The notes beneath the pieces are model-generated. The model made no database searches. It was not told the DNA's origin and worked only from the letters and a program-made list of their open reading frames with translations. A DNA stretch of 64,000 nucleotides from Panagrolaimus kolymaensis (taxonomy: Eukaryota > Nematoda > Chromadorea > Rhabditida > Panagrolaimidae): positions 5,022,001-5,086,000 of the forward strand of contig JAJQJQ010000006.1 of NCBI GenBank assembly GCA_028622995.1, read 5' to 3'. The first letter of the stretch is position 1, and every line of letters begins with the position of its first letter. Of this stretch, positions 47,086 to 58,527 are shown piece by piece. The translations under genes were made by a program, and so were the position numbers.

Positions 47086-48602
47086 TTATATTTTTTGAAC
47101 TTTGTGTGACCATAAAATTCCATCAATTGCAATTTCATGCACATCTAAAAAAATTAAATTTCAAACAATCATTTTTTTATTTTATTAAAAGACACGAAAA
47201 GAACTGATCAATGATTAAAAATGTTTGAATGACGACGACGAGTTTAAAATCGTCTCTTTTTTGTTTGTGTTTATTTTGCACTGATCACGCGTTTATGTCT
47301 ACTAACACGTTTCTCGATGAAATAATTTGATGTTTAAATTTTAAGTTCTTTTGCACTTACCTTCTTGTTGATGATGAGGATAAGAATGATGATTTTGGGT
47401 GTTTATTGTTGTTATTGTCTTTTTCTCAAATTTCGTAATTTTTGATCCTCTAATTATTCGATATCCGGGTGTATTAGCTGCTGCTGTTTCTGCCGCTGTA
47501 AAAATAATAGGATGAAAATTATTATTATTACCTTTTGACTATACACATATATTTGTGATATAGGAAACAATTGCTTGCTTGTTTGTGTGTTTGTTTGTTT
47601 GTTAAGAGAAAGAATTGGAAAGAAAAAATTGGCAAAATGACAGAAAAATATATATGCAATAACGTTGATAAAAGACATTGGTAGATATTGTAAAAACTCG
47701 TGGATTTTAAAAATACAATTATGGATCTTTGCCATAGTTAAAATTCCAAACTTTCTAAAAATTGATTGACTCTGATGATTCCCAAAGAAACACAAAGCTA
47801 AAGAAAATCACTTTTGCAACGTGGCTTTTAAAAACTCATTCAAGCAATTGATTCCCGTTTCATATTTTTTTTAAATAAAATTATCCTCACCTAATTTATT
47901 ATTTTTATTCTTATCTTTTTCATGCCTTTCAATATCTGAAATGGGATAAGAAGCAATCGGGGACCGATTTTTGATGGATGCGAATGCTTTCTTTCCATCA
48001 GCAGCTTCATGACAGCGATGACCTCGCCATTCCTCTTTTGAACTGTCAGCAGCGGCAGCATTTGAATAAATCGAATCATTCAAACTTTTTCTTTCCGGGT
48101 TGGGTTCTTTTTTAAATAAAAGCCATCTGCTAAGTTCCAAATTTGTTTTAGGAAATGGCGGCAATTTTTTTATTGGACTCAAGGACTGCAAAAAAAATTT
48201 CAAATATATTTGTTTGCAAGTTTTTTTTACTCATACCCTTGTTGTCCTTGTATGATGTTGTTGATTCATCACCAAAAAATCTTTTCCTTTTAAATTTGCT
48301 GTCAATGATTTTAGCGATTGTCCGATGGTTCCGTTCTTTAAATTTGGTCCAAGAAAATATTCCATTTTTGCATCCCGAGTTTTTTTGGCATTTTCGGAAA
48401 GAATGTTGTCGTTATTGTTTTGATGATGCGCATTATTTTGGTGGTGCTGGGATGCAAATATCAAAGGTAGTACCGATGAACGGCCTTGCACGTTATTCTT
48501 TTCTGACCCTTTTTCTTTTCCATTGCTTTTCAGTAGCATCGTCATCGCCTCGTTTTTCTTTTTCTCCGTGTTTTCAAAATATTCAAAATGGACTTTACGC
48601 AT
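47086..48602 (-). CDS. Unrecognised basic protein, four exons
   Basis: Four exons on the minus strand (48602-48237, 48185-47891, 47495-47361, 47144-47086) join in frame into 284 residues, which argues for a real gene although no domain is recognised. It starts MRKVHFEYFENTEKKKNEAM, has a His/Gln/Asn-rich part (QHHQNNAHHQNNNDN), a possible proline-directed kinase site in SLSPIKKLPPFPK, and ends DGILWSHKVQKI. No signal peptide or membrane span. A TTTTTTTAG acceptor lies 25 bases before the start, consistent with trans-splicing. A separate open exon further upstream (48751-48704, MDLKSLCSSSLSNYCK, followed by a strong GTAAGT) cannot be joined in frame. Likely disordered and nuclear, but this is inference. 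Confidence 0.55.
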
Positions 48603-49581
48603 TCTTTACAAGCTTTTTTTGATATTCTAAAAAAACCTTTGAGAAACTTGATCGCACATAAAAAAGCTGAGATACAAAAGAAAAGAAAAAAGCACGAACT
48701 TACTTTACAGTAATTTGATAATGATGATGAACAAAGAGATTTTAAATCCATAAAAGTAAACTTTACATTTTTTTGTTGTTAAAAAATCAATTGGAAAAGG
48801 AAGCAAAAATGTGTGAAGAAAAAAGTAAAAACAAAATAGTTTTAAAGTCGATGGAAAGAAAGAAAAAGCTTCAACCATTTAAAGGTTATTATCCGACTTA
48901 AATGCAGCTTTGCGGCGTGTACTTGAATAATACTCTTTTTCTTTGTTTTTGTTTTACCTTATTGGTTTTAGTTTTGGGTACTTTACAAAATGAAGCCAAA
49001 TATGGTTGTTAAAATACTTGGACTTACTAAGATTCTGATATTCAACTTCGAATAATAATACATACAACAACGAAAAAAATAAAGTTGAGATCTCAGCCAA
49101 AAATAAGAATGAGTTTTTTTAAATAATGGCAAGGATTCGACGTTTGAGAGTCTTGAAATGAATGCATAATATAACCTTTTAAAACTTGATAATTGCATTG
49201 TTTTAAATAAATTACTACCTAAAGATTCTATCAATGTTATTAATCCAAACTTTGTATGCTCAAAAACTTTAGTTTCATTTGAAAAATGGGTAATCATTTG
49301 GTGTTAGTCAAGAAATTTTCTTATTTCAATGTACCTTTAAGTTGCGTAGCTTTAGTGAATGATGGTTAGCTTTAGTTAAAGAAAAGTTGTTAAAATAAAA
49401 AAGCATGCTTTATTTATTTCTTTGCAAAATTTTGCAAAAATATTAACGTTTTTACAACCCTTTGAAAGCTTTTGATACAAATCATTATAAACGATATTTT
49501 TGCTGCATGTACATATTTTTTTTATTATGCATTAATTCTAATTACAAATTCAGTCGTCAGACAAAAATACAAGAATATGAA
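48603..49581. other. Intergenic, possible 5' exon
   Basis: Contains the open stretch 48704-48751 (minus) ending in GTAAGT noted with the neighbouring gene. Otherwise AT-rich with no supported frame. Confidence 0.3.
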
Positions 49582-49992
49582 TCATAAATCAAAGCATGGA
49601 AGGCAATGTTGCCCACGCTTTGATAGACATTCCATACAATGTTGATGGCTCGCCTAAAAATTTGAGAGAAGAGCCATTATTATTGTTATGTTAATTGACC
49701 CCGAGATGGGAAAAAAAACTCATGATGTCTGTCTTCTTTTCTTACCTTGCTTGAAACTGAATCACAATACCAATGACATTCAGTCATCCATGATTTACAA
49801 ATAGATTGAAAGCAACGATGGATCATTTGATCAAGCTAAAAAATGCAAAAGAAAAAATACAAAAAAGCAGACGAAAGCTTGCAAACTCACATGATGCATG
49901 CTTTGCCTTTCTGGTGGCATTCCATACCCACTTGGCGCCGCAAAAGCTGTTGTTGTAAATAAAAACACAAATAAAAAATATACAATTTTCAT
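49582..49992 (-). CDS. Small secreted Cys-rich protein
   Basis: Three short exons on the minus strand (49992-49891, 49835-49746, 49653-49582), all phase 0, give 87 residues. MKIVYFLFVFLFTTTAFA is a signal peptide, followed by APSGYGMPPERQSMHH. The mature part has eight cysteines in the order RCFQSIC, TEC, WYC, QHC, MEC, QHC, LPC, with many His, and ends CLPCFDL. The even number suggests four disulfides; His plus Cys could also bind metal. No known family is recognised. Its exons are too short for ordinary ORF detection. Confidence 0.65.
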
Positions 49993-50523
49993 TTTTGTGA
50001 ATAATCAAAAAAATATAAGGAAGATATTTGTAAAAAGTTTATTGGGAAATAACAGCGGCGATAAACAAATTCCTCCGAAAAAATGTTGTCCGCGAATTAG
50101 AAAAAAAAAGAGATTTATTTAAATTATGGTTTTCTTTTGATCATCAAAACCAATAACTTTTAAATTCAAAAAAGAATAAGACATGAGGGATATAGGATAA
50201 ATCAATTTTGAAGTTTTATGGGTCTCTCTTTTTTTCTTTATTGCGCTAAAGTTACAGGTTTAATCCGAAGAGCCAAAACGTCCATTGAATCGTTTGGTAG
50301 ATAGATAAATGCTTTGGAATTATGGCTGTGTAGTCAAATAAAGAAATAAAGAAGCAAGGGCATTTTTAATTTTGTTTAACCGTAACAGGAAACAATGAAA
50401 ACAAAATAATAATTACAAACTTTTATTTTATTATAACTTTTATTATCAGGTTCGTAAATAAGAGCGTGAAAAGAAAATATTACAGCAAAATCATTATTAA
50501 AATGGAATCAGCCAAAATGAGAC
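49993..50523. other. Intergenic between two secreted-protein genes
   Basis: AT-rich, with no supported frame. A 74-codon plus-strand frame at 49898-50122 is the shadow of the Cys-rich gene's first exon. Confidence 0.35.
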
Positions 50524-50766
50524 TTATCCTCGTCCACAATTGGCACAAAACAAGCTGATGGATGCCAAAGAATTGCCACTGCTGCTTGATGGTTGATATG
50601 ATCGAGCTCCATACGCATAAGTTGGATATTGACGATATCCATTATAATATGAACCATATGGATATCCCATTAAATATGCACTTTGGGGATTGGAATAATA
50701 ATATTGAGCATTTATTATAGCAACAGTAAGAGCGAATAAAAAATAAAAACTCAAAAATTTTGACAT
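50524..50766 (-). CDS. Small secreted Tyr-rich protein
   Basis: A single-exon gene of 80 residues. MSKFLSFYFLFALTVAIINA is a signal peptide. The mature part QYYYSNPQSAYLMGYPYGSY is Tyr/Gly/Ser-rich and ends in CANCGRG with a lone CxxC pair. Start composition and Tyr-rich body recall the type A peptides of the 11-20 kb cluster, but the STW..SIVxH block is absent. TATAAGATTTTTATTG lies just upstream. Function unknown; cuticle, antimicrobial or neuropeptide-like roles are all possible. Confidence 0.6.
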   Translation of the reverse strand: MSKFLSFYFLFALTVAIINAQYYYSNPQSAYLMGYPYGSYYNGYRQYPTYAYGARSYQPSSSSGNSLASISLFCANCGRG

Positions 50767-51626
50767 CGCATCAACAATAAAAATCTTATAAAAAACTTGT
50801 GTCTGAAATCTTTCTTTTATCCTTTTCTCGTATGATTGCTTATGATAAATTACATCCTGCTTTTCATCTAAAATTAGGCAAGAAAAAAAATAGAGATATC
50901 GAACATTACGTGATGAATCAGTTACTATGTATCAAAAAACTTGAATTTAAAAAATATATCCTTTATCTAGCTTTTTTTTTACGCAAAGTTGTAAATTTGT
51001 GCAGAAAATACTTTCCTGTAAAAATGGTTTAATCATCAATCCAACGTTTAGATGAAGCAATCCTAACCGCATTTTTCTCGATAACTGTAATAAAAGTTTT
51101 TATCTTCTTTTTTAAAATTAGTACAGCTGTACCTAGAAAGTACTCCTTTTCTCCACTAAAATTATTCCGTTTTTTTAAATTGATGACGTTGAATTAAATT
51201 TTTTAAACATTCAGGAACGACTCCAAATTTAGTTTTGGAATACATCCGTAAAAACTGATCCAAAAAAGGGAACAAAAAGTCGTCGGTTGCAGCATTTTTT
51301 GAATGTGCTGATAGCAACATTTTTTGGTAGCATCATGTCATATTACCCTTTTTTAATAGCTTTAAACTTTGCTCAGATAATCAAACTTGAAATAAAACAT
51401 TTCATAATTTTCAAACAAAAAAATGAAGAAAAAATATTGATGAAATACACACAAGAAGATCCATGGCTAAATGTGTGATAATGACACTGTTATATGTAGC
51501 TGCTTCAAAAATTTTTTTGACAATCTTTCAAACAATTTTTGAAGGTTTCATATTTTTTTAACCTTCAAACTTTGATTATATTTTTAGTTTTATGTTTTAC
51601 AATTTACTAATTATTATTTTGATAAA
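50767..51626. other. Intergenic upstream of CPSF30-TAF1B operon
   Basis: Promoter region shared by a minus-strand secreted gene and the plus-strand operon. Small Ile/Lys/Phe-rich frames are not credible. TGTTGCAG at 51629-51636 overlaps the chosen start and could be a trans-splice acceptor, in which case translation would begin at the Met at 51648. Confidence 0.4.
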
Positions 51627-52848
51627 ATGTTGCAGATAGAGAGTAATATGATTCAACGACCTCAGGTTTGTTCACTTTTACTTTTGCAGATACCATCTCT
51701 CGTTTATGTTTGTACACTAACAACGTGCTTCGATTTAGCTATGATTTTTATAAATTGTTACTAATAAAAGCTTTTTCAGGATACAGATTTAATGGAAGAC
51801 GATCAAAGGCTGAAAAAGGATAGCATCGATATCGTTTTATGGACCTTGTCAAGAGCATTGAATAAGAAGTTAATACCAGGAAATGAAGAAATGAAAGGTT
51901 TGATTTCACTTTTGAGTTTCATAAATTTTTTAATCTCCATTTTCAGATGACGACGATGAAGAAAGGATGGTAACTGAAACGTCAGAATTAACAACAGCTG
52001 GATATTCAATGAGTTCTCTTCTTGGAGCTGTTACATGCGATCAAACAAATCTTGAACGAGTTATTGAATCACAAATTGGACTTCCTGTAATGCCATTTCC
52101 GAATATGGACAGAAGTGGTCGAGCTGTATGTACATTATATCAAAGAAATTTATGTCCTCATGGAAACAAATGTCATTTGAGGCATCTGAAAGGTGAAAAA
52201 ACTGTCGTCTGCAAACATTGGCTTCGTGGTTTATGCAAGAAAGGCGACGATTGTGAATTCTTACATGAATATGATCTATCAAAAATGCCTGAATGTTTCT
52301 TTTTCTCAAAATACAATGCTTGCAGTAATAAAGAATGTCCATTCCGACACATTGATCCTGAATCAAAAATCAAAGATTGTCCATGGTATGATCGAGGATT
52401 CTGTAGACGTAAGTTAAAAAAACTTTTATATACACTAAATATTTATCTATTTTTAGACGGACCTTACTGCAAATTCAGACATCGAAGAAGAATTATGTGT
52501 GAAGCTTTCATGGTTGGGTTCTGTCCTGAAGGATCTGATTGTCCACATTTTCATCCACCAAATACTCTTCCACCACCTGAACAATCTATGCTTGCTCTCA
52601 ATAATCGATTTGCTGCAACTTTACTTTGCCATAATTGTCATGAAAGAGGTCATAAAGCAAGCTCGTGTCCACATTTACCAAATAAGAAGATTATCAATGT
52701 TGTTAAAACTACTCCAACTTATGAACCAAGAAAGCAATTATCCGATGTTGTCTGTTTCAAATGTGGCACAAAAGGTCATTATGCAAATCGATGTACAATG
52801 AATTCAATGTCATTTTTACGTGGTCAAGAAATTGTTACCGATGCTTAA
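51627..52848 (+). CDS. cpsf-4: Cleavage and polyadenylation factor CPSF30 (CPSF4)
   Basis: The subunit that recognises the AAUAAA signal in pre-mRNA 3' processing, in the nucleus. Four exons (51627-51665, 51780-51897, 51947-52408, 52457-52848) give 336 residues. Five CCCH fingers run from about residue 114: CTLYQRNLCPHGNKCHLRH, CKHWLRGLCKKGDDCEFLH, CFFFSKYNACSNKECPFRH, CPWYDRGFCRRHGPYCKFRH and CEAFMVGFCPEGSDCPHFH. Two CCHC zinc knuckles follow (CHNCHERGHKASSC, CFKCGTKGHYANRC). Finger order and spacing match CPSF30. The fourth finger is split by an intron in its FCRR/HGPYC part. It is the first gene of a probable operon; the next gene starts 158 bases after its stop. Confidence 0.95.
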
Positions 52849-53005
52849 AATTGTTATGTATTGATTTTTTGTTTTTGAATAAATGAACAACTGTCTTTTT
52901 TTTTCTGTTTTAATTTTTTCTTGGATTTCCATTATTATTATCTTTGTTTGTATTTATTTTTGTTTTATTTATGAATTCTCTTTTTTGTAGGATATTTTTG
53001 TAAAA
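52849..53005 (+). promoter_or_regulatory. Operon intercistronic region
   Basis: 157 bases between the two coding regions hold a poly(A) signal (TTGAATAAATG at 52876-52886), a U-rich stretch (TTTTTTTTTCTGTTTTAATT), and an acceptor TTTTTTGTAG ending at 52990, 15 bases before the downstream start. About 110 bases between AATAAA and acceptor is the spacing typical of nematode operons with spliced-leader trans-splicing. Confidence 0.65.
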
Positions 53006-56000
53006 ATGAATAAAAATTTTCCAACATGTGAAATTTGTGGTAACAAGAGGTACAACTTGGTCGAAGGATTTTACTATTGCACTACTTGCAACACTCAAAG
53101 TCAGGTACGGTAAAATTTATCATACAACATAATTACATATAACGTTTGATTATTTTTAGCTTATGAGAGAAACAGAAAGTGATCATTTTGGCGCTGCGCT
53201 GGGTCAAAGAATTCGTATAAAAGATCCATCAAGGTTAGAAGCTGAAGAAAAACAACCATCAAAGAAAAAAGTAAATTTTGTTGAAAATGGTGTTGATATG
53301 GAAAAAATCAAACATTGGACTGCTGCCAGTACCGATGATTATCCAAGATATTTATATCAAAGAGGTCGAAGGCTTACAACTTTTACTCGCTTGGTTTGTC
53401 AATTCGCAACAACATTACATCGTGATTTTGATGTTCCATATGGAGTGAAGGTTACTTTCTTTATAGCTTTATTAATTTATTATGCATAAATTATCTTTAT
53501 TTTAGAGAATTTCACTTTTCTTTGTTCAAAAGTACTTTCAATATTTTGGCATAGCATTTTGTGACGACGAAATTGATCTTGATGATGACGCAAATATATC
53601 ACTATTTCGATACTCTAAAACCCAAACAGAACTCCGCGAATTAGTAACTAAAAAGAAAAGAGCTCATAAAAAAATGAAGAAGGTTCAATCTCAAAAAGCT
53701 GAAGAATCTCAACGTAGTGATGCTTGGAACTATGTCTCTCAAAATCAACAACAAATGGAAGAAATTCTTGAGACGCAGAATTTAGAAATTCAAAAAGCTT
53801 TGGATGAGCAGGAAGATAGCGTGTTTGTTGAATGCCCAACCAAATTAAGCAAAAGAGCCACAAAATTGGCAGGAAGAATTTATCTGGAAGTTGATCTTGT
53901 TGTGGCTATTGCTTTTATTTCTGCACAATGTGCTGGAGCTAAATGGATTTCAATTTGGGATATTTTTAGGTAAGTATTTGAATGAAAAACAACAGTAGAT
54001 AACTATGAAAAGGAACTTAAGCAATTTTTTTATTTTAGATGGTATCGTGAAGGTCGACTTTTAGTCACTCCTGCTCAATTACGTGGACTTGGAATGGATA
54101 TTGATGAAAAGCCAACACGACGTAATCATCAAAAACGAAGTCGACGTGCTTTAACGGGCGTTAGTTATTTTGTTTTTTACTTTATTTATTTTTAATGTTG
54201 CTCTTTTTTAGACATTACCAATGTCAGATTATTTTCGAACCGTTCTCTATCTTGCGCATATCCTTCCACTTCCACCATCTATGCCTATCACTCCATTTGA
54301 ACAAGTTGCAAAACGATTTATTTTCAATTTAAATCTGCCTATGGTCTTTCTTCATCGAATTAATGCTTTAGCTGATCTTATTGGAATTCCTTTGAATGAT
54401 ATTGGTGGAGAATTTTCGCCGTCTGTTTATCCGATACAAAGCAACTTTATTGACAAACTCCATAGCTGTGTAAAAATGGGTCCAAGAAAATATTTTGATT
54501 ATGTTTTTAAGAATAATATTCTGGCACAATGTTTTGTGAGTTTGGAATTGAAAGTTATGAGTTTGATTATCCTGAGCCTTAAACTTATGTTTGGATTTGA
54601 TGGAAGGAGAGAATATATGGTAATTTTTTGGTTATTACGATAGCATTAAACGTGTATGATTTAGATGAAGCATATTGATGATAATTCTGAAAATCAAAAT
54701 TTCAATATTCGTGATTGGTTGATTCAACTTAATTTACGTCTTGCTGTATGGAGAGGAGCATCGATTGAAGAAGTTCTGTCACCACAGTGAGTAAACTTTC
54801 CACCTACTATTTTTACGCCTTTTTATGTAATTGTCATATTTTTAGATATTTACATCAAAGACCTGAATCGACATGCTTTCATTCAAGGGTAGAAATGGTA
54901 TACACTGGTGCAATTCATTTAAACAAATTCGACTACGATCGTTGCGTGCCTGCTCGTCAATTCAATTTAGAAAAAGATAAACATTTTCGTAAATTATTCA
55001 CCGATGATTTCAATAAACCTGCAACTCAAGTGATTGATACTGAAGCTTTATTTGCTCCATTAAGGTTTCAAGCAACGAATAATAAAAGAGATGGACGTGA
55101 TAGTGATATTATGGAAAATGAAAGAATTGATTCTACTAAACAACAAATTTTCGCAGCTGATTATAGAGTTTGTCCTTTATTTCCATATGGTTAACTTATT
55201 TTTTATTTTAGGATTATTCAATGAATTTCCTTTCTAATAATGATACTTCTTATGATTATAAGGTTCGCTCTTGTCAACATAAAAACGAAGACGCTGAAAT
55301 GAAAGAGAAATGGTTGAAATTATTTCCATGTGCTGCGGCTTATTTGGTTAGTTAAATGTAACTTTTATTGAACGGCTTTGGTTGATTTATGCTTATTTAC
55401 ATATCTTAACTTCGTTTTTACTTTATTGTTTATATCTGCTTGGTTTTAGAAATATCCATATCCAAAAGAAATGTATATTATCAGAGAAGATCCTGAAAAA
55501 TTTGGTTTTACGCCTGTAATGGATTACACTCAATTTTGTCATGTTTTTGAAGATTCTCGTCGATTTTTTCATCAACAATTTTCTGATTTAATCAATAATT
55601 TATCTTTTATTCTTGGAGAAGAATCAGAAGGAATTTATGCGTCATTTTTGTTAGTTCAAAATATGTTTTTCAATTCTCAAAGGTAAAAACATTTTGAAAT
55701 CTTTGAACTTTTCACTTTTAAGAATTTTAGCATTAATCTACTAAAAGAAGCAATGACAAATGGGAAAATGGTTCGAAGTGGATTCGTCTTTGTCAAAAAT
55801 GCCAAGAATACGTGTCATTTTCTAAATAAACATGCTTTTTCGGTAAAACAATCAACCAGATCCGGTCCAACTCGACATTTCGTTTATGGACGAACAACAA
55901 TTGAAGTATCAAATAAAATTGGTGATATTAACCGACTACGAAATTGGGAAACTCTACCCAATCCTGCAATGGAGAGTGCTCAATCGGCTACTATTAATGA

Positions 56001-56448
56001 ACTTTATAATCAATTTGGAAACCCGAATATGAATACTGAAGGATCGTCAACATCTATTACAGAAACTGATGATGATGAGATTTTTGATATCGATCGAAGT
56101 GAAATAAGCGGCAGCGATGATGATGATGGTGAAACTCAAAGTGATGAGAAAGAAGCAACCGATAAAGAAATGGAAGTTGACAATGATGAAGAACAAGGAT
56201 CTGCTGAAAAAATTGGAGAAGAAGAGGCAGGAGAAGCAGACGATGAAGGAAATGATGAAGCTGCTACAGCTGTCAAAAACAAATCTCAAACATCTGAATC
56301 TCGCGAAAAAGACGATGCACTAAATGATAGCGATTCTAGCTGTGAAGATGATGATACTACACTGATTGATACCGTTGAACAATCTAATGAAAAAATTGGT
56401 ATTAGCACTGATTTAGCTTTAACTTTACTCTTTTGGAGATATTGGTAG
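53006..56448 (+). CDS. RNA polymerase I initiation factor TAF1B/Rrn7
   Basis: A TFIIB-like factor that recruits RNA polymerase I to rDNA promoters. Ten exons (53006-53104, 53160-53450, 53506-53969, 54039-54159, 54212-54619, 54665-54786, 54846-55167, 55212-55346, 55450-55682, 55731-56448) give 970 residues. The N-terminal zinc ribbon is clear: CEICGNKRYNLVEGFYYCTTCNTQ (Cys 8, 11, 25, 28). Next comes TRLVCQFATTLHRDFDVPYG, then a long charged linker and a second cyclin-like fold (VVAIAFISAQCAGAKWISIW, RISIWDIFRWYREGRL and similar). The last 150 residues form a strongly acidic tail that ends in a hydrophobic LALTLLFWRYW. The donor of exon 7 (AGA/GTTTGT at 55168) is weak but needed, because reading on stops at PYG. 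Second gene of a probable operon with cpsf-4. Confidence 0.85.
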
Positions 56449-58527
56449 CTTCGTTTTTTGAATTTGTAAAATTTTTGTTGAGTTTTGTTGTTGTTTCTAT
56501 TGTATGTAATTTCGTGAAATAAACTTTTTATAACATTTTGTTGCTTTTTGAAAATTCAAATTATGTTTGCAAAAGAATGAAGTCAACGAGCTCTTGCATT
56601 TTGGTGTTAAGATTCGAGGCGGCGGCGGCAGCTATTAAAAGATAATTAGAAATGACTCTCAATGGATTCCATGAAACAATATTTATAAACATTTTAAATG
56701 ATTCCCAAGTTTGTAATTGTAAAAACTTCAAACAAAAATAATATAAGAAAATTTCTAAAAACATAAGTAACAGCGAGTGTTGTTTTGGTTATAGTAATTC
56801 TGTACGGTGATCATGCATTTCCTATTCATCATTAAATAATTTTTTTCCTTTGAAAAAATAAATTAAACTTTTGGATTTTTTTTCATTTTCTCTTCTTCTG
56901 TAACCAATTTGATAGTGTTCCTTTCTTTGAAACTCATGGGATTTGAAAAATTTTTTGTTTAGTTCAGTTATTTGTTGCTCGTTCCTAAAAGTTCCTGGAT
57001 AAGCTTTAAACACACACTTTTTTGAGTTTAGCCTTAAACATTTTATTTTTTAAGTTTCAAGTATCACTGAGGGCATTGCTTCGTTTTTCTCTTTTTTACT
57101 CATGTGAACCGACATCATTTATGGTGAAAGTAGTCTATATGTATTATGTATCTATCTATTGGCAAGGGAAAAATTTTAACTTTCACTTGTTTTTAAAGTC
57201 GTTAAAAAAATGCAAGGCAAAATTGTTTTTTTAAAGCACAAAAAATAGCAACAAAATATACCAACAAAAAAAAACTAGAAATTTATTGGATTTATACGGA
57301 AATAAAAAAGCTAAAGCTGAAAATGAGGTCGGAAGATTTTTTTAGAACAAAACATAGCTTTAAATTTGAAAAAAAGGTTACGGTATCACAATTTTCTAAA
57401 AGCTTAATAATCTATCTTTCTAGTCCATTTCTTCCTATTTTTTGTTGTTGCAATTTTTAAAAAGCATCGAAGGAACCTACTAAATTAATATGACATTTTT
57501 TTTTTGATCGATTTTGAAATGACCACTTACAGCTATTTTGATCAATTTTTTTGCTAACAACAAAAAATCGACAGCCGACTTTTTTCTTTTTTATATTGGA
57601 TTTTTAGTAGTGGGAGTTCGGCAACTAAATGAATGAGTGAATAATCAAAGGTGGAAATGAGGAAAGATGAAAGAGAAAAAAAAGGAAGCTAAAAACACGG
57701 ACACTTTTTTTTAATTTTAAGTGTTTAAAAAAAATAGTGAATGCAAAAATTTCATTCAACTTTTTTATTTTCGATTTTATAATACCTGATTAACCAATTC
57801 CATTTTTACGGTATAAATCAAAAATCTTTTTAAATAAGAGTCATAAAATTTTTTATGACCAAGTAAATGTCATGTTTTCGTTTGATTGGTTTGATTTTTA
57901 ATCCGCTACCAAAAAACCACTTTAAAAAAATAACTAAAAGCGTTTTTTCGAGAGTTATCATTTCAACTATCCAATATTTTTTTCGAAACCCCTATTTTTT
58001 TCTTTTAACAAATTTCCCTCGCTTTTTTCTTCAACTTCACAAATTTGTCGTCAATCGACCTGGCCTTGTTAAAATATTTATAGAAATACCTTGTTGCGTT
58101 GCAAATAATAAACACTCATCAGTTGTACTTACTCGCTATCACCTGAGGCAAGCAGCAGCGGTGGCAAACAAAAAAAAGAGGCATTTATAAGCTTGTTACC
58201 TTTTTTTTATTTTTTTGTTTAAAGAAATGTTCATCAAGTTTCAAAAAAAAAATTTTTTGTTTGAATCACAGATTTTTTTGAAATGAGAAATCCTTGTGAT
58301 GACATTTGATCCCACGATTTCCGCGTTTACTTATCAACCTTATTTTTTTATTTTTGACTCTTCTGTCAGCAGGATTTGATTACTTTTTTTTTGTTTTGTT
58401 TGAAGCAATTTGTCAGAAAAAAAAGTTTTTTTGTAATAATCTCTCGTGCTTGAAGATTTGAGAGAGATTTGAAGTTGTAATATATATTTTTTAGGATTTT
58501 CTAATTTGTAATGCTTTCAAGAATTAA
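56449..58527. other. Intergenic upstream of Piezo, no gene supported
   Basis: Begins with the TAF1B 3' UTR (AATAAA near 56518). A minus-strand frame at 56561-56764 ends IAAAAASNLNTKMQELVDFI; its Ala run comes from a GGCGGCGGCGGC tract and it lacks other support. T-rich stretches fill the rest. A 107-codon frame at 57867-58190 is not convincing. Confidence 0.35.

Noticed and set aside
50524..50766. Considered as another STW..SIVxH cluster member
   Set aside because: Tyr-rich body and signal peptide are similar, but the C-terminus SLFCANCGRG lacks every residue of the conserved block.
56561..56764. Minus-strand 67-codon frame with an Ala run
   Set aside because: The Ala run is a GGC repeat artefact; no splice sites, domain or conserved context, although the C-terminal helix-like end keeps it from being fully excluded.
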